This document shows positions 1-8,465 of a DNA stretch of 16,789 nucleotides, one piece after another. The translations under genes were made by a program, and so were the position numbers. Position 1 is the stretch's first letter. Each line of letters begins with the position of its first letter. A model generated the notes under the pieces. That model searched no databases, was not told the origin of the DNA, and saw only the letters and a program-made list of their open reading frames with translations. Origin of the DNA: Gammaproteobacteria bacterium UBA6968 (GTDB lineage Bacteria > Pseudomonadota > Gammaproteobacteria > Pseudomonadales > Azotimanducaceae); assembly GCA_002450255.1 (NCBI GenBank), contig DJYW01000088.1:1-16789 (forward strand), written 5' to 3'.

Positions 1-1013
1 AAGCACTACCCAGTAATCAGGACTTACATTGCGAAGCCGTTTTTATGGCGGATTCCCTAGAAGTCTGCACCCGTTTACGCAGTGAATTCCCAGATAATCT
101 GATTGTGGCGGTGACAGCGCGTGAGCAAACTACTGACGAGTTGTTGTTGCTTATGCAGCAAGGTGTGGTGGATTGCCTGGCTCCCGGCATGAGCAGCACA
201 GAACTGCGCGAGCGCTTGCATGCGCTTGCTGCCTACCAGCTTAAACATAACGCGACTCGCGTAGCCATCATTGCAGAGCACGCCGAATTGGCAGCAGATC
301 AACGCGCAGGCCAGCGGATTCAGTTTGGACTTTTGCCCGACACGCCCGCGCATTACGGCGAGTACGATTGCGAATATCGAATCGCGCCGTCGTTGTTGTT
401 GAGCGGTGATTTCATTGACTATCTGTGCCTGCGCGATCGATATTTGTTGTTTTATGTCGCTGACGTCTCTGGGCATGGCGCATCATCTGCACTGCTGACG
501 ATGTTTTTGTGTAATCTGTCGTGGCGGATGCAGCAGTCATCGGCAGAGCCGCAACTGGGTCCCGGCGAGATTCTGACTTCATTGAACCAATACCTTCTGC
601 AGCAGCAAATCGAAAAACATGTTGCCATGTTTCTGGGGGTTATTGATTTACAAGAACATACCCTGGGATTTAGCGCTGCGGCACAATTTCCGCCCGCGTT
701 TTTGCTGTCTGAAAATAATCAGGCAATCAGTCTTGAGCAAGTAGGCAAACCGTTAGCGCTGTTTGCTGCTGAGCAGTACCAGACTAAATGGATGCCTTTT
801 GCTTCAGGTGATCGCCTGGTGGTCTGCACCGATGGTGTATTAGACGCGCTGCCTGGCAAAGATTTGTTAGCGAAAGAACGGCGTTTCGTTGAGATCCTAG
901 AAGGCACGCATGCTCAGGATGATACTTGGCAAGCTTTGGTTGGCAGCGCTGAGCTGCAGGACGACGTTAGTATGTTGACTATTCAGAGGCGAGCAGTGGG
1001 GACGCTTTCATGA
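1..1013 (+). CDS. Response regulator with SpoIIE-type PP2C phosphatase domain (5' partial)
   Basis: The frame is open from base 3 with no stop, so the gene starts outside the window; the ATG at 45 is internal. The first ~65 residues look like the second half of a receiver domain (strand ending in IVAVTA, then a helix-strand-helix end). From about residue 90 after that ATG comes a SpoIIE/PP2C serine phosphatase domain. It has the expected metal-binding acidic motifs: SGDFIDY, VADVSGHGAS, CTDGVLDA, and a C-terminal DDVSML. The protein should be a cytosolic phosphatase controlled by a receiver domain, removing phosphate from a STAS antagonist; the next gene encodes such a protein, 61 bases downstream on the same strand. 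Known analogues of the pair are Pseudomonas RssB/RssC and HsbR/HsbA. Whether the phospho-accepting Asp of the receiver is present cannot be judged from the truncated part. The domain call is firm; the signalling output is inferred. Confidence 0.9.
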   Translation, partial: ALPSNQDLHCEAVFMADSLEVCTRLRSEFPDNLIVAVTAREQTTDELLLLMQQGVVDCLAPGMSSTELRERLHALAAYQLKHNATRVAIIAEHAELAADQRAGQRIQFGLLPDTPAHYGEYDCEYRIAPSLLLSGDFIDYLCLRDRYLLFYVADVSGHGASSALLTMFLCNLSWRMQQSSAEPQLGPGEILTSLNQYLLQQQIEKHVAMFLGVIDLQEHTLGFSAAAQFPPAFLLSENNQAISLEQVGKPLALFAAEQYQTKWMPFASGDRLVVCTDGVLDALPGKDLLAKERRFVEILEGTHAQDDTWQALVGSAELQDDVSMLTIQRRAVGTLS

Positions 1014-1074
1014 GGTTGGCAAAGAGAAATTTTTTGGCTTCGAATATAACGATAATGTCAGGGAGTTTGTTGTA

Positions 1075-1572
1075 GTGAAAACGCAAGTGCTTGCTGGAAG
1101 CCACCAAGGCATCTATGTCATTCGATTGTCAGGCGATGTGCGCGTTCCAGAAGCGATGGCGTTAGAGCGATTCGCTAAACCCATATTTGCCGATGCGGGC
1201 TTTCAAGGGCTGCTTATTGATGCAACGCTGGCGGAGTCCTTGGATAGTACGACGCTGGGTGTGTTAGCGCGCTGCACGTTAGAAGTGCAGCGTTTGTGCG
1301 GCGTTTCCGCGACATTGATCTGCCCTAACCAAGGGTTACGCAGATTATTGTTGAATATGGGGTTCGACGAAGTCTTCGAGCTAATAGATGAAGCCTCGCA
1401 TCTGGATGTACCGGTTCAGCCGATTCCTGCCGGTATGGCGTCTGACGAGAGAGAAGCGTGCATGAGCGTGCTTGCTGCCCATCGGGTTTTGATGGAACTC
1501 AATGCTTCCAATGAAGCCGCCTTTAAAGATTTGGTCGCGGCGCTCGCGGCTGAGGTCAATGACGTCGCATAG
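1075..1572 (+). CDS. STAS-domain anti-sigma-factor antagonist
   Basis: A 165-residue soluble protein with a GTG start; GGGAG at 1061-1065 is a good ribosome site 9 bases upstream. Residues ~1-110 form a STAS domain. The usual phosphorylation motif appears as L-D-S-T-T-L-G (D57, S58, T59, T60), where SpoIIAA-like proteins have D-S-S/T-G-L-G. The last ~50 residues are an extra, mostly helical tail. In partner switching such a protein binds an anti-sigma factor or another regulator when unphosphorylated and is reset by a PP2C phosphatase, here probably the upstream gene product. The gene lies just downstream of that phosphatase, as rssC does after rssB in Pseudomonas. No anti-sigma kinase is in the window, so its partner is unknown. 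Family certain, role inferred. Confidence 0.88.
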   Translation: MKTQVLAGSHQGIYVIRLSGDVRVPEAMALERFAKPIFADAGFQGLLIDATLAESLDSTTLGVLARCTLEVQRLCGVSATLICPNQGLRRLLLNMGFDEVFELIDEASHLDVPVQPIPAGMASDEREACMSVLAAHRVLMELNASNEAAFKDLVAALAAEVNDVA

Positions 1573-1860
1573 CGCGGGATGCAGAGATGCTTTCGCATAG
1601 CTCTTCGTTTCGGAAATTTAGTTCTGGCTGATGGTGCGCGTTGCGGTACAACGGATGAGCACCAAACAGGCAACAAAATAGGCGAACGACAGGCAGCAAA
1701 AGGGGCCACTTAGTCTATTGGAGATTGCCGGCTCGGCGATTGCCCGCCGCGGGCGGATAACTAATTTTGAGTCATTACAAGCAAGAAGCGCTGTTGAAAC
1801 CTCTTCGGCAGCGAATGGCTAGCTCCCGATTAGTGCCACATCAGTGGGACATGGTTGGGG

Positions 1861-2313
1861 TTACTTAGCACCTTGTTTGGCACTTAACTTGGCTTCGATA
1901 AAGCGCGTGTGGCTTAGGTACAGTAAGTCGGCCGCGCGGCGAATCGTATGTTCTTCAAATTGATCGGCGTGTCCATCGCTGAATGCAACCTGCCACAGCG
2001 CCTTTACCAGATTAAATTTGTCTTGCTCCGTTAACGCATCGTTTAGATGTTGCGTATAGGGGTGCAGCCCTACATTTTCATCTAGGCGTTCACGTGCGTC
2101 GTTCACCAAGTTGACTAGTGCAGCGTGATCGAGTGCATAAAGGCTTTGCAAGCTGGTTTCGATTTGCTCGACTTCCTGGTCGTTAATGGCATGATCTGAC
2201 CAAATCACTTCAAACATCAATGCAGCGGCTGCAAGGGCCGGATCGATTTGATCACTGGCTTGATGGTTGGCGTCTTCGGTGAAAGCAAAGAGTTCTTTTA
2301 AACTGGCGAGCAT
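1861..2313 (-). CDS. TerB-like (tellurite resistance TerB/COG4103 family) protein
   Basis: A 150-residue, acidic, all-helical protein without signal peptide or membrane segment. It resembles the stand-alone TerB-like family: a helical core with acidic motifs such as WSDHAINDQEVEQIE (about residues 38-52) and VAFSDGHADQFEEHTIRR (about 108-125), related in pattern by an internal duplication. These acidic helices are thought to bind metal in TerB relatives, but the cellular role of single-domain members is unknown and no other ter gene is nearby. Its ATG overlaps the stop of dusA by one base (TAATG), with GGAG 9 bases upstream, so the two are almost certainly co-transcribed and translationally coupled. 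I would not infer tellurite resistance from this gene alone. Confidence 0.8.
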   Translation of the reverse strand: MLASLKELFAFTEDANHQASDQIDPALAAAALMFEVIWSDHAINDQEVEQIETSLQSLYALDHAALVNLVNDARERLDENVGLHPYTQHLNDALTEQDKFNLVKALWQVAFSDGHADQFEEHTIRRAADLLYLSHTRFIEAKLSAKQGAK

Positions 2314-3299
2314 TATGCGGCACTCCGTTGTTCGATATAGGTCAAAGCGTCATCTAACAAATCAATGCCTTCACTGCGCAACCGTGGGTGGTCGCTAAGT
2401 GTTTGGCGAAAGCGCCTTGCGCCGGGTTGTCCGGCGAAGCTGTGTAAGAGATGGCGGACGAGATCGTGCAATCGGTCTCCTGCCGCTAGGCGCGTTTCTG
2501 CGTAAGTTCGATATCTGTTTAAAAGCTTAGCTTCATCGTCAATCGGGGTACTGCTTAGCAGGCCGTTGAGCTCGCTCAATAAGCGTGGTTGATGATAAGC
2601 CGCCCGCCCGATCATGACGCCATCGGCCCAGGTCATCGTCGAACTCGCTTCATCTAATGAATCAATTCCGCCATTCATAATCAGCTCTAATTGTGGAAAG
2701 TCTTGTTTGATCTGCCGGCCGAACTCGAAGCGCAACGGAGGGACTGACCGGTTCTGAGCAGGACTTAAGCCGGCTAGGATAGCCGTGCGCGCGTGCAAAT
2801 AAACTCGCTTGCAGCCCGCGCCAACTATGTGGCGAATGAACTCGTGCAAAAACTCGTAGGTCGCATGGCGACCCTCATCACCGCGTGTCTCAACGCCGAT
2901 GCGGCATTTAACGGTAATCGGAACAGACGTCGCGTTTTGCATATGTTCGACGCAGCGGGCAACCAGGTCGGGTTGCAGCATAAGGCAAGCGCCGAATGTG
3001 CCTCGTTGAACCCTGTCGGACGGGCACCCGACATTTATATTGATCTCGTCGTAGCCGGCGCGTTCAGCCAGCTTGGCACATGCCGCGAGGTCTTCTGGAT
3101 TGTTGCCGCCTAATTGAATCGCAAGCGGATGCTGAGCCGCATCGTAATCCAGCAAGTGCAGCTGCTTGCCATGCAGCAGTGCACCGGTTGTGATCATCTC
3201 TGTAAAGAGCAAGAGATTAGGTGCGTACAAGCGATGTAAGTGGCGGCAGTGGCGATCAGTCCATGCCATCATCGGGGCCACGGCAATGGTTTTAGTCAT
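2313..3299 (-). CDS. dusA: tRNA-dihydrouridine(20/20a) synthase DusA
   Basis: A 328-residue FMN enzyme that reduces uridines 20/20a in the tRNA D-loop using NADPH. The opening VAPMMAWTDRHCRHLHRL (residues ~7-24) is the FMN-binding start typical of DusA. NVGCPSDRVQRGTFGACLM holds the catalytic cysteine (C105). YLHARTAILAGLSPAQNRSV (from ~165) is the DusA-specific substrate/FMN loop, and MNGGI (~209) is the late phosphate-binding turn. Length is normal for the family. No convincing ribosome site precedes the ATG, but the N-terminus aligns well with the family there. It is the first gene of a two-gene unit with the TerB-like gene. In Pseudomonas dusA also lies near an rssB/rssC pair, with tal between, so this neighbourhood seems partly conserved. 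Confidence 0.96.
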   Translation of the reverse strand: MTKTIAVAPMMAWTDRHCRHLHRLYAPNLLLFTEMITTGALLHGKQLHLLDYDAAQHPLAIQLGGNNPEDLAACAKLAERAGYDEININVGCPSDRVQRGTFGACLMLQPDLVARCVEHMQNATSVPITVKCRIGVETRGDEGRHATYEFLHEFIRHIVGAGCKRVYLHARTAILAGLSPAQNRSVPPLRFEFGRQIKQDFPQLELIMNGGIDSLDEASSTMTWADGVMIGRAAYHQPRLLSELNGLLSSTPIDDEAKLLNRYRTYAETRLAAGDRLHDLVRHLLHSFAGQPGARRFRQTLSDHPRLRSEGIDLLDDALTYIEQRSAA

Positions 3300-3474
3300 A
3301 AGTTGCTAGTCTATCAGCGGCAAACCGCGCATTGGTAAAGGTCAGAGTATGCCATAGGCGTCACACTTTCTTCGTATGTCTCACGGCGGGTAACGGCGCT
3401 TCCACGTCCGAATCGACGTGTAACGTGCTGAAATATTTTGTTTCATTTTCCCCCGTTTTTAGTTCCATTTTTCC

Positions 3475-3503
3475 TTCATAATCGCTTTAGAACACTTTAG
3501 AAT
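3475..3503 (+). promoter_or_regulatory. Possible sigma-70 promoter for lpxC
   Basis: TTCATA (3475-3480) and TAGAAT (3498-3503) are separated by 17 bases. The -10 is good and the -35 is weak. It would give a leader of about 85 bases before lpxC. A short direct repeat CTTTAGAA overlaps the -10. Inference from pattern only. Confidence 0.3.
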
Positions 3504-3593
3504 ACACGGGATCGATGAATAGCGGCGGCCCATGGGCAAAGAGCTCTGAGGCCTGTTGAACAACAAAGTAGATTATCTGGAACGCTCGCAAGC

Positions 3594-4523
3594 ATGATGC
3601 ATCAAAGAACAATCCGAAAATCAGTTCACGGAATTGGCATAGGCGTACATTCTGGAGAAAAAGTGGCGATGACGCTTCGTCCAGGCGCACCCAATACCGG
3701 CATTGTGTTCGCTAGGACCGACTTGAATGGCACCAGTGGGGCCATCGTGCCTGCTCGAGCGCACCTTGTTTCCGATACGATGCTGTCGACCAGCGTTGGT
3801 AACGATTTAGCCCGCGTCGCAACCGTAGAGCATCTCATGTCCGCTTTGTGGGGAATGGGTATCGACAATCTGGTCGTTGAGCTGTCCGCTGAAGAAGTGC
3901 CGATTATGGACGGTAGCGCGCGGCCGTTTATTGAGTTGATTCAAGCCGCTGGCATCGTTGAGCAAGACGAAGCAAAGCGGTACATCCGCATTACTCGTGA
4001 AATACGCGTTACCCAAGGCGACGCCTACGCACTATTGCGCCCCTACGACGGCTTTAAGGCGGAATATACTTTCGTTGCAAATCATTCAGTTTATGACCGA
4101 TACCCTAGTTTCGCTGCATTCGATTTTTCGACGACCTCTTTCGTTGACGCCGTCGGCGGTGCCCGCTCGTTCGGGTTGATGAACGAGTTAGCAGACGCTC
4201 AGGCCATCAATAAATGTTTAGGGTCGAGCTTATCCAACGCGGTAGGCATAGACGAAGATGCCGTGATTAACCCGGAAGGGCTGCGCTATGAAGATGAGTT
4301 CGTTAAGCACAAATTGCTTGACGCCATTGGCGACCTGTATCTGCTGGGCAGCCCAATTCTTGGTGAGTTTGTTGGCTTTAAGTCGGGCCATACCTTAAAT
4401 AATAAGATGGCGCGGGCAGTTCTACGCTGTGACGATGCATGGGAATATGTCGAGGTCGGTGCGTGCCCGAAAGCCGTTGTTGAAACCCCTATCCTGCAGC
4501 CTGCTGCGATCTCTCCGTTCTAA
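3594..4523 (+). CDS. lpxC: UDP-3-O-acyl-N-acetylglucosamine deacetylase LpxC
   Basis: LpxC is the zinc deacetylase of the first committed step of lipid A synthesis, acting in the cytosol on UDP-3-O-acyl-GlcNAc. All signature regions are present: HGIGIGVHSGEKV near the start, TVEHL (E79, zinc ligand H80), IMDGSARPFI, DEFVKHKLLDAIGD (zinc ligand H239, D243) and KSGHTLNNK (H266). Numbering is exactly one more than in E. coli LpxC, suggesting the true start is the second Met (base 3597) of the MM pair. At 309 residues the length is normal. The gene stands alone between dusA (divergent) and the nqr operon, not in the usual ftsZ-lpxC-secA setting, so it is either relocated or a second copy. All catalytic residues are kept, so activity is expected. 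Confidence 0.95.
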   Translation: MMHQRTIRKSVHGIGIGVHSGEKVAMTLRPGAPNTGIVFARTDLNGTSGAIVPARAHLVSDTMLSTSVGNDLARVATVEHLMSALWGMGIDNLVVELSAEEVPIMDGSARPFIELIQAAGIVEQDEAKRYIRITREIRVTQGDAYALLRPYDGFKAEYTFVANHSVYDRYPSFAAFDFSTTSFVDAVGGARSFGLMNELADAQAINKCLGSSLSNAVGIDEDAVINPEGLRYEDEFVKHKLLDAIGDLYLLGSPILGEFVGFKSGHTLNNKMARAVLRCDDAWEYVEVGACPKAVVETPILQPAAISPF

Positions 4524-4529
4524 GGACAT

Positions 4530-4548
4530 GTCGAGGTAGTACCTCGAC
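4530..4548 (+). other. Stem-loop just downstream of lpxC
   Basis: A perfect 8-bp stem GTCGAGGT / ACCTCGAC with a 3-base loop starts 7 bases after the lpxC stop codon. No T-run follows, so it is not a standard intrinsic terminator; it may protect the mRNA 3' end or assist termination. Confidence 0.45.
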
Positions 4549-4750
4549 GAACTCAGCCCTGTCGGTCGTCCTATGCGCTTCGCCGGCTCTGTTTATTTTG
4601 CCGAGTCTGCTTGCTTCATATATCACGATATTGGCACCGTATTGGTGCGAAGGCGCTATAAGAGTCCAGTCTCTGAAGAAATGCCGGGTGGAGACAAAAT
4701 AAAATTGGCATAAAAAAAGTGTGAAATCTCCGGTAATTTTGTGCGAATGA

Positions 4751-4779
4751 TTGGCATCCCGAATGCATATCCTTATACT
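4751..4779 (+). promoter_or_regulatory. Likely sigma-70 promoter of the nqr operon
   Basis: TTGGCA (4751-4756) and TATACT (4774-4779) are separated by exactly 17 bases; each hexamer matches the consensus at five of six positions. It is the best promoter-like pair seen in the gap before nqrA. The start site would be near 4786. Not experimentally known. Confidence 0.5.
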
Positions 4780-5071
4780 TTGGCTGGTCCGATTTGATCT
4801 TCAAATGCGTATTCGTGATTACCGCTAGCACCGGGATAGGTGCTGATCCGATGCCCGTAGACGGCACGGTTGGGACGTAGCGGAACAAAGCGATTTGATA
4901 TTAAGCAGAGTGCCCGTCTGCTTTCGCAGCGCTAAGGTGATCTGCGGTTACCAAAAATAAACCATCCGAGCTAATTTGCCGCTGCCCTGCGTTGCTAATA
5001 CGACTGGGGCAAATAGCGTGTAAGTGGCAAAAGTTCAGCGTTGCTCGGGCGATCGCTCAAATAAGGTAAAT

Positions 5072-6415
5072 ATGATCAAAATCAAAAAAGGGATGGATCT
5101 ACCGATAGCGGGTAAACCTTCAAGTGAAGTTGATGAAGGTAAGAAAGCGCGTTCAGTAGCCATTCTTGGCGATGATTATGCCGGTATGAAGCCCACAATG
5201 GCGGTGGCCGAAGGGGATAGCGTAAAAAAAGGGCAAGTCTTGTTTGCCGACAAAAAAACCTCAGGAGTGGTTTATACCGCACCCCAGGGTGGGCGTATTG
5301 CGGCGATAAATCGAGGCCCCAAGCGCGCCTTGGTCAGTGTTGTGATTGACGTGGACGAAAGCACCGGCGAGATCGGATTCGAGAGCTACCGCCGTGAAGA
5401 CATTGACACAGTAAGCCGTGAGCACGTTTTAACTCAACTACTTCAAAGCGGTTGGTGGGTTAGTTTACGCAACCGCCCCTTTGCTAGAGTGCCTGATCCG
5501 GATACACAACCTCATTCTATTTTTGTAACGGCAATGGACACCAATCCGTTAGCTGCGGATCCACTCCCGGTTATTGCGGCCCGACAAGAAGAGTTCGATG
5601 CAGGTATTGCCACTCTCGGTAGACTTACCGAAGGTGCAGTTCATGTGTGCTTTGCTGCAGAGGCTGCACAACCTCGGTTATCGGCTAACTGCGAATTGCA
5701 CGAGTTTTCCGGGCCGCATCCAGCAGGTTTGCCTGGCACCCACATTCATTACATCGATCCGGTTAGTATAACGAAATCAGTTTGGTACGTTGGTTATCAA
5801 GATGTGATCGCTCTCGGCGCGCTAATGCTTACCGGGCGAATCGACAGTGAACGGGTGATTTCACTTGCTGGCCCTGGCATGGAAAATCCCCGTCTGGTCA
5901 AGACGGTAGTCGGTGCAGACATCCTTGAACTCACCGCGGGTGAGTTGAAAGAGGGCGCCCAGCGGGTGATCTCAGGGTCTGTGCTCTCCGGTCATTCAGC
6001 GGAGGGCGGGAACGCTTATCTGGGGCGCTACCACAATCAGATTTCCGTCATTCCAGAGGACAGCGAGCGTCGCGTCCTCGGTTGGTTGCGACCAGGTGGC
6101 AACCGGCACTCAGTGTTTCCTGCGTTTTTATCCAAGTGGATTGGGGAAAAGAGCGTTGAGTTCTCAACCAGTACAAACGGCAGCACCCGAGGCATGGTTC
6201 CTATTGGAACTTATGACACTGTGATGCCAATGGATATTCTTGCCACCCAGCTTATGCGCAGCTTGCTGGTGGGCGATATTGAAAAGTCGATCGAGCTGGG
6301 CTGTTTAGAGTTAGATGAAGACGATATCGCGTTATGCACCTATGCCTGTCCGGGCAAATATGAATTTGGCCCCGTGTTACGCGATATGTTGGCACAAATC
6401 GAAAAAGAGGGTTAA
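5072..6415 (+). CDS. nqrA: Na+-translocating NADH:quinone reductase subunit A
   Basis: NqrA is the peripheral cytoplasmic subunit of the Na+-NQR complex, implicated in quinone handling. The start at 5072 gives MIKIKKGMDLPIAGKP, the family's typical N-terminus, with AAGG 5 bases upstream; a longer open frame back to 5024 has no family similarity. The protein is 447 residues, normal length. Recognisable blocks include GDSVKKGQVLFADKKTSGV (lipoyl-like hairpin fold), FVTAMDTNPLAADP, FSGPHPAGLPGTHIHYIDPV, SLAGPGMENPRLVKT and, near the end, LGCLELDEDDIALCTYACPG. It is the first gene of six and ends 3 bases before nqrB. Assignment certain from sequence and operon. Confidence 0.98.
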   Translation: MIKIKKGMDLPIAGKPSSEVDEGKKARSVAILGDDYAGMKPTMAVAEGDSVKKGQVLFADKKTSGVVYTAPQGGRIAAINRGPKRALVSVVIDVDESTGEIGFESYRREDIDTVSREHVLTQLLQSGWWVSLRNRPFARVPDPDTQPHSIFVTAMDTNPLAADPLPVIAARQEEFDAGIATLGRLTEGAVHVCFAAEAAQPRLSANCELHEFSGPHPAGLPGTHIHYIDPVSITKSVWYVGYQDVIALGALMLTGRIDSERVISLAGPGMENPRLVKTVVGADILELTAGELKEGAQRVISGSVLSGHSAEGGNAYLGRYHNQISVIPEDSERRVLGWLRPGGNRHSVFPAFLSKWIGEKSVEFSTSTNGSTRGMVPIGTYDTVMPMDILATQLMRSLLVGDIEKSIELGCLELDEDDIALCTYACPGKYEFGPVLRDMLAQIEKEG

Positions 6416-6418
6416 CGA

Positions 6419-7603
6419 ATGGGCTTACGGTCTCTTTTAGACAAAGTAGCGCCGCATTTTGAAAAAGGCGGCAAATTACAAATTTTCTATCCGGCCTACG
6501 AGGCAGTCGATACTGCTTTGTATACACCGGGCATAGTCACTGCGGGTGCATCCCACGTGCGCGACAGTCTGGATTTAAAACGCATAATGATCACCGTTTG
6601 GTTGTGCGCGTTTATTCCCGTATTTGTTGGTAGTTACTTTGTCGGCATGAATGCCAACGAGGCTATGCAGGCAGCTGGTATCACATCCGTTGATAATTGG
6701 CGCGGCTTGTTCCTGAACTCGTTAACGAGTTATGACCCAAACAGTGTCTTTGATTGTTTAATGCACGGGCTCGCGTACTTCATACCACTTTATATCGTGG
6801 TATTTGCAGCGGGTATGGCGTTTGAATTGTGGTTCGCGTCGAAGCGCGGGCATGAAATCAACGAAGGCTATTTCGTTACTTCTATCCTGTTTACGTTGAC
6901 CTTGCCTGCAGACCTGCCGTTGTGGATGGCTGCGCTTGGCGTTGCATTTGGTGTGGTTATCGCGAAAGAGGTTTTTGGTGGCACGGGTAAGAACTTCCTG
7001 AATCCGGCGCTGACTGGCCGTGCATTCCTTTATTTTGCGTACCCCGCCTATATGTCTGGCGATACAGTGTGGGTCGCCGTCGATGGGGTCACTCAAGCGA
7101 CGCCACTTGGCTTGGCGGCGCAAGGGGAAGCATATGGCGTAGATTGGTTCTCTGCTTTCGTCGGTTCTATGCCCGGTTCATTCGGCGAGACGTCTACCCT
7201 GGCTATCCTGATTGCTGGCTTCTTTTTATGCGCAATGCGTATCGCCAACTGGCGAGTCATTGCAGGCACATTCGCCGGCATGATTTTGACGGCCAGCCTT
7301 TTCAATATGATTCCGTCGACCAACCCGATGTTTGATATGCCATTCTGGTGGCATATGGTCCTAGGCGGCTTTGCCTTTGGCGCCGTTTTCATGGCTACTG
7401 ATCCGGTTTCTGCTGCAATGACGGACAAGGGACGTTGGGTTTACGGAATGCTTATTGGATTTATGTGCATTCTTATTCGGGTGGTGAACCCGGCTTTCCC
7501 CGAAGGCATGATGTTAGCCATTCTGTTCGGCAACCTGTTCTCACCGTTAATCGATCACTTTGTGGTCCAAGCGAACATCAAGCGGAGACTTGCGCGTGTC
7601 TAA
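6419..7603 (+). CDS. nqrB: Na+-translocating NADH:quinone reductase subunit B
   Basis: A 394-residue integral membrane subunit that carries covalently bound FMN and also binds riboflavin in characterised complexes. Hydrophobic membrane segments begin at about residue 57 and run to the C-terminus. The conserved block [20 protein letters not shown] lies at 183-202. The flavinylation site reads D222-G-V-T-Q-A-T228; T228 is the expected FMN attachment residue. The usual motif has Ser/Gly two residues before the Thr, whereas here it is Gln. The gene starts 3 bases after nqrA and its last 8 bases overlap the nqrC start. The start fits the family ([19 protein letters not shown]). Confidence 0.98.
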   Translation: MGLRSLLDKVAPHFEKGGKLQIFYPAYEAVDTALYTPGIVTAGASHVRDSLDLKRIMITVWLCAFIPVFVGSYFVGMNANEAMQAAGITSVDNWRGLFLNSLTSYDPNSVFDCLMHGLAYFIPLYIVVFAAGMAFELWFASKRGHEINEGYFVTSILFTLTLPADLPLWMAALGVAFGVVIAKEVFGGTGKNFLNPALTGRAFLYFAYPAYMSGDTVWVAVDGVTQATPLGLAAQGEAYGVDWFSAFVGSMPGSFGETSTLAILIAGFFLCAMRIANWRVIAGTFAGMILTASLFNMIPSTNPMFDMPFWWHMVLGGFAFGAVFMATDPVSAAMTDKGRWVYGMLIGFMCILIRVVNPAFPEGMMLAILFGNLFSPLIDHFVVQANIKRRLARV

Positions 7604-8456
7604 CGATACATCTTCTGAGACAGAGGCAAAATCGGCGAGTAGTCGAGACAGCCTAAAAAATACCTTCTTCACTGCTTTTTTGCTGTGCTTGGTGTGTTCT
7701 GTTCTGGTATCCGGGATGGCGGTTGTTCTCAAGCCCATCCAGGTCGAGAACAAACTGCTCGATCAAAAGAAAAACATTCTTCGCGCTGCGGGCATGCTTC
7801 CGGCTAATAGTGATCGCGCCGCAGATGGCCGTTCGATCGACGATTTATTTGCTGAATTTACTGTTAAGGCAGTTGATCTGGAGACCGGCGAGTTTGTAGA
7901 AGGCATTGATTTGGACATCTACGACCCGGTCAAAGCGGCGCAAAAAGCGGATCTGTCTCGCGCACTGAGCGCGGAAGAAGACATTGCCACGCTACGCCGA
8001 CTCGAAAAAATATCGTTAGTTTATCTTGTGCAAGGTGAGGCCGGAATCGAGAAGCTGGTTCTGCCGGTTCGTGGCTACGGCTTGTGGGGGACTTTGTACG
8101 GTTATTTGGCATTGGATTCAGACTTAACGACCATAACCGGGCTTGGGTTTTACTCTCATAAAGAAACGCCAGGGCTCGGTGGTGAGGTCGACAACGTGGC
8201 ATGGAAAGCGTCGTGGAGTGGGGTCAAGGCGTTTACCGAGCAGCGAACGCCCGGCGTAAAGTTGGTTAAACAACGCTCGCCTGCGGGCAGCATGAATGCA
8301 GATTACGAGGTTGACGCCTTGTCGGGTGCAACGTTTACCACGCGTGGGGTTGAGAATCTGGTCAATTTCTGGACCGGGGATTTGGGCTTTGGTCGGTTCA
8401 TTCAATTGCAGAGCCAAGAACAAAAGCAGCAGCAAAATACGTTGGCGCAGGGGTAG
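7596..8456 (+). CDS. nqrC: Na+-translocating NADH:quinone reductase subunit C
   Basis: NqrC is a membrane-anchored periplasmic flavoprotein subunit. I choose the GTG at 7596: it has GGAG 8 bases upstream (7584-7587), overlaps the end of nqrB by 8 bases, and yields 286 residues, close to the family size. A longer frame from 7560 would add residues without support. One transmembrane helix lies at residues ~22-46, followed by the soluble FMN domain. The covalent FMN site is S243-G-A-T246 in [16 protein letters not shown], a clean match to the ApbE target motif. The C-terminus is a short Gln-rich tail. Confidence 0.97.
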   Translation: MSNDTSSETEAKSASSRDSLKNTFFTAFLLCLVCSVLVSGMAVVLKPIQVENKLLDQKKNILRAAGMLPANSDRAADGRSIDDLFAEFTVKAVDLETGEFVEGIDLDIYDPVKAAQKADLSRALSAEEDIATLRRLEKISLVYLVQGEAGIEKLVLPVRGYGLWGTLYGYLALDSDLTTITGLGFYSHKETPGLGGEVDNVAWKASWSGVKAFTEQRTPGVKLVKQRSPAGSMNADYEVDALSGATFTTRGVENLVNFWTGDLGFGRFIQLQSQEQKQQQNTLAQG

Positions 8457-8465
8457 GGGGAAACC

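Larger units (their letters stand above)
4524..5071. other. Non-coding region between lpxC and nqrA
   Basis: These 548 bases hold no believable gene on either strand. They contain a stem-loop right after lpxC (4530-4548), a promoter-like pair at 4751-4779, and several small inverted repeats downstream of it. One of these is AGCACC / GGTGCT with a 6-base loop, around 4826-4843. If the promoter is right, nqr mRNA has a leader of about 285 bases. I do not recognise a known riboswitch in it. Confidence 0.6.

Noticed and set aside
1573..1860. Possible remnant gene between the STAS gene and the TerB-like gene (for example a lost tal)
   Set aside because: I found no transaldolase-like peptide in any frame; only short GC-rich inverted repeats are present.
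5024..5071. N-terminal extension of NqrA
   Set aside because: Homologues start at the MIKIKKG block, which has its own ribosome site; the extra 16 residues are not family-like.
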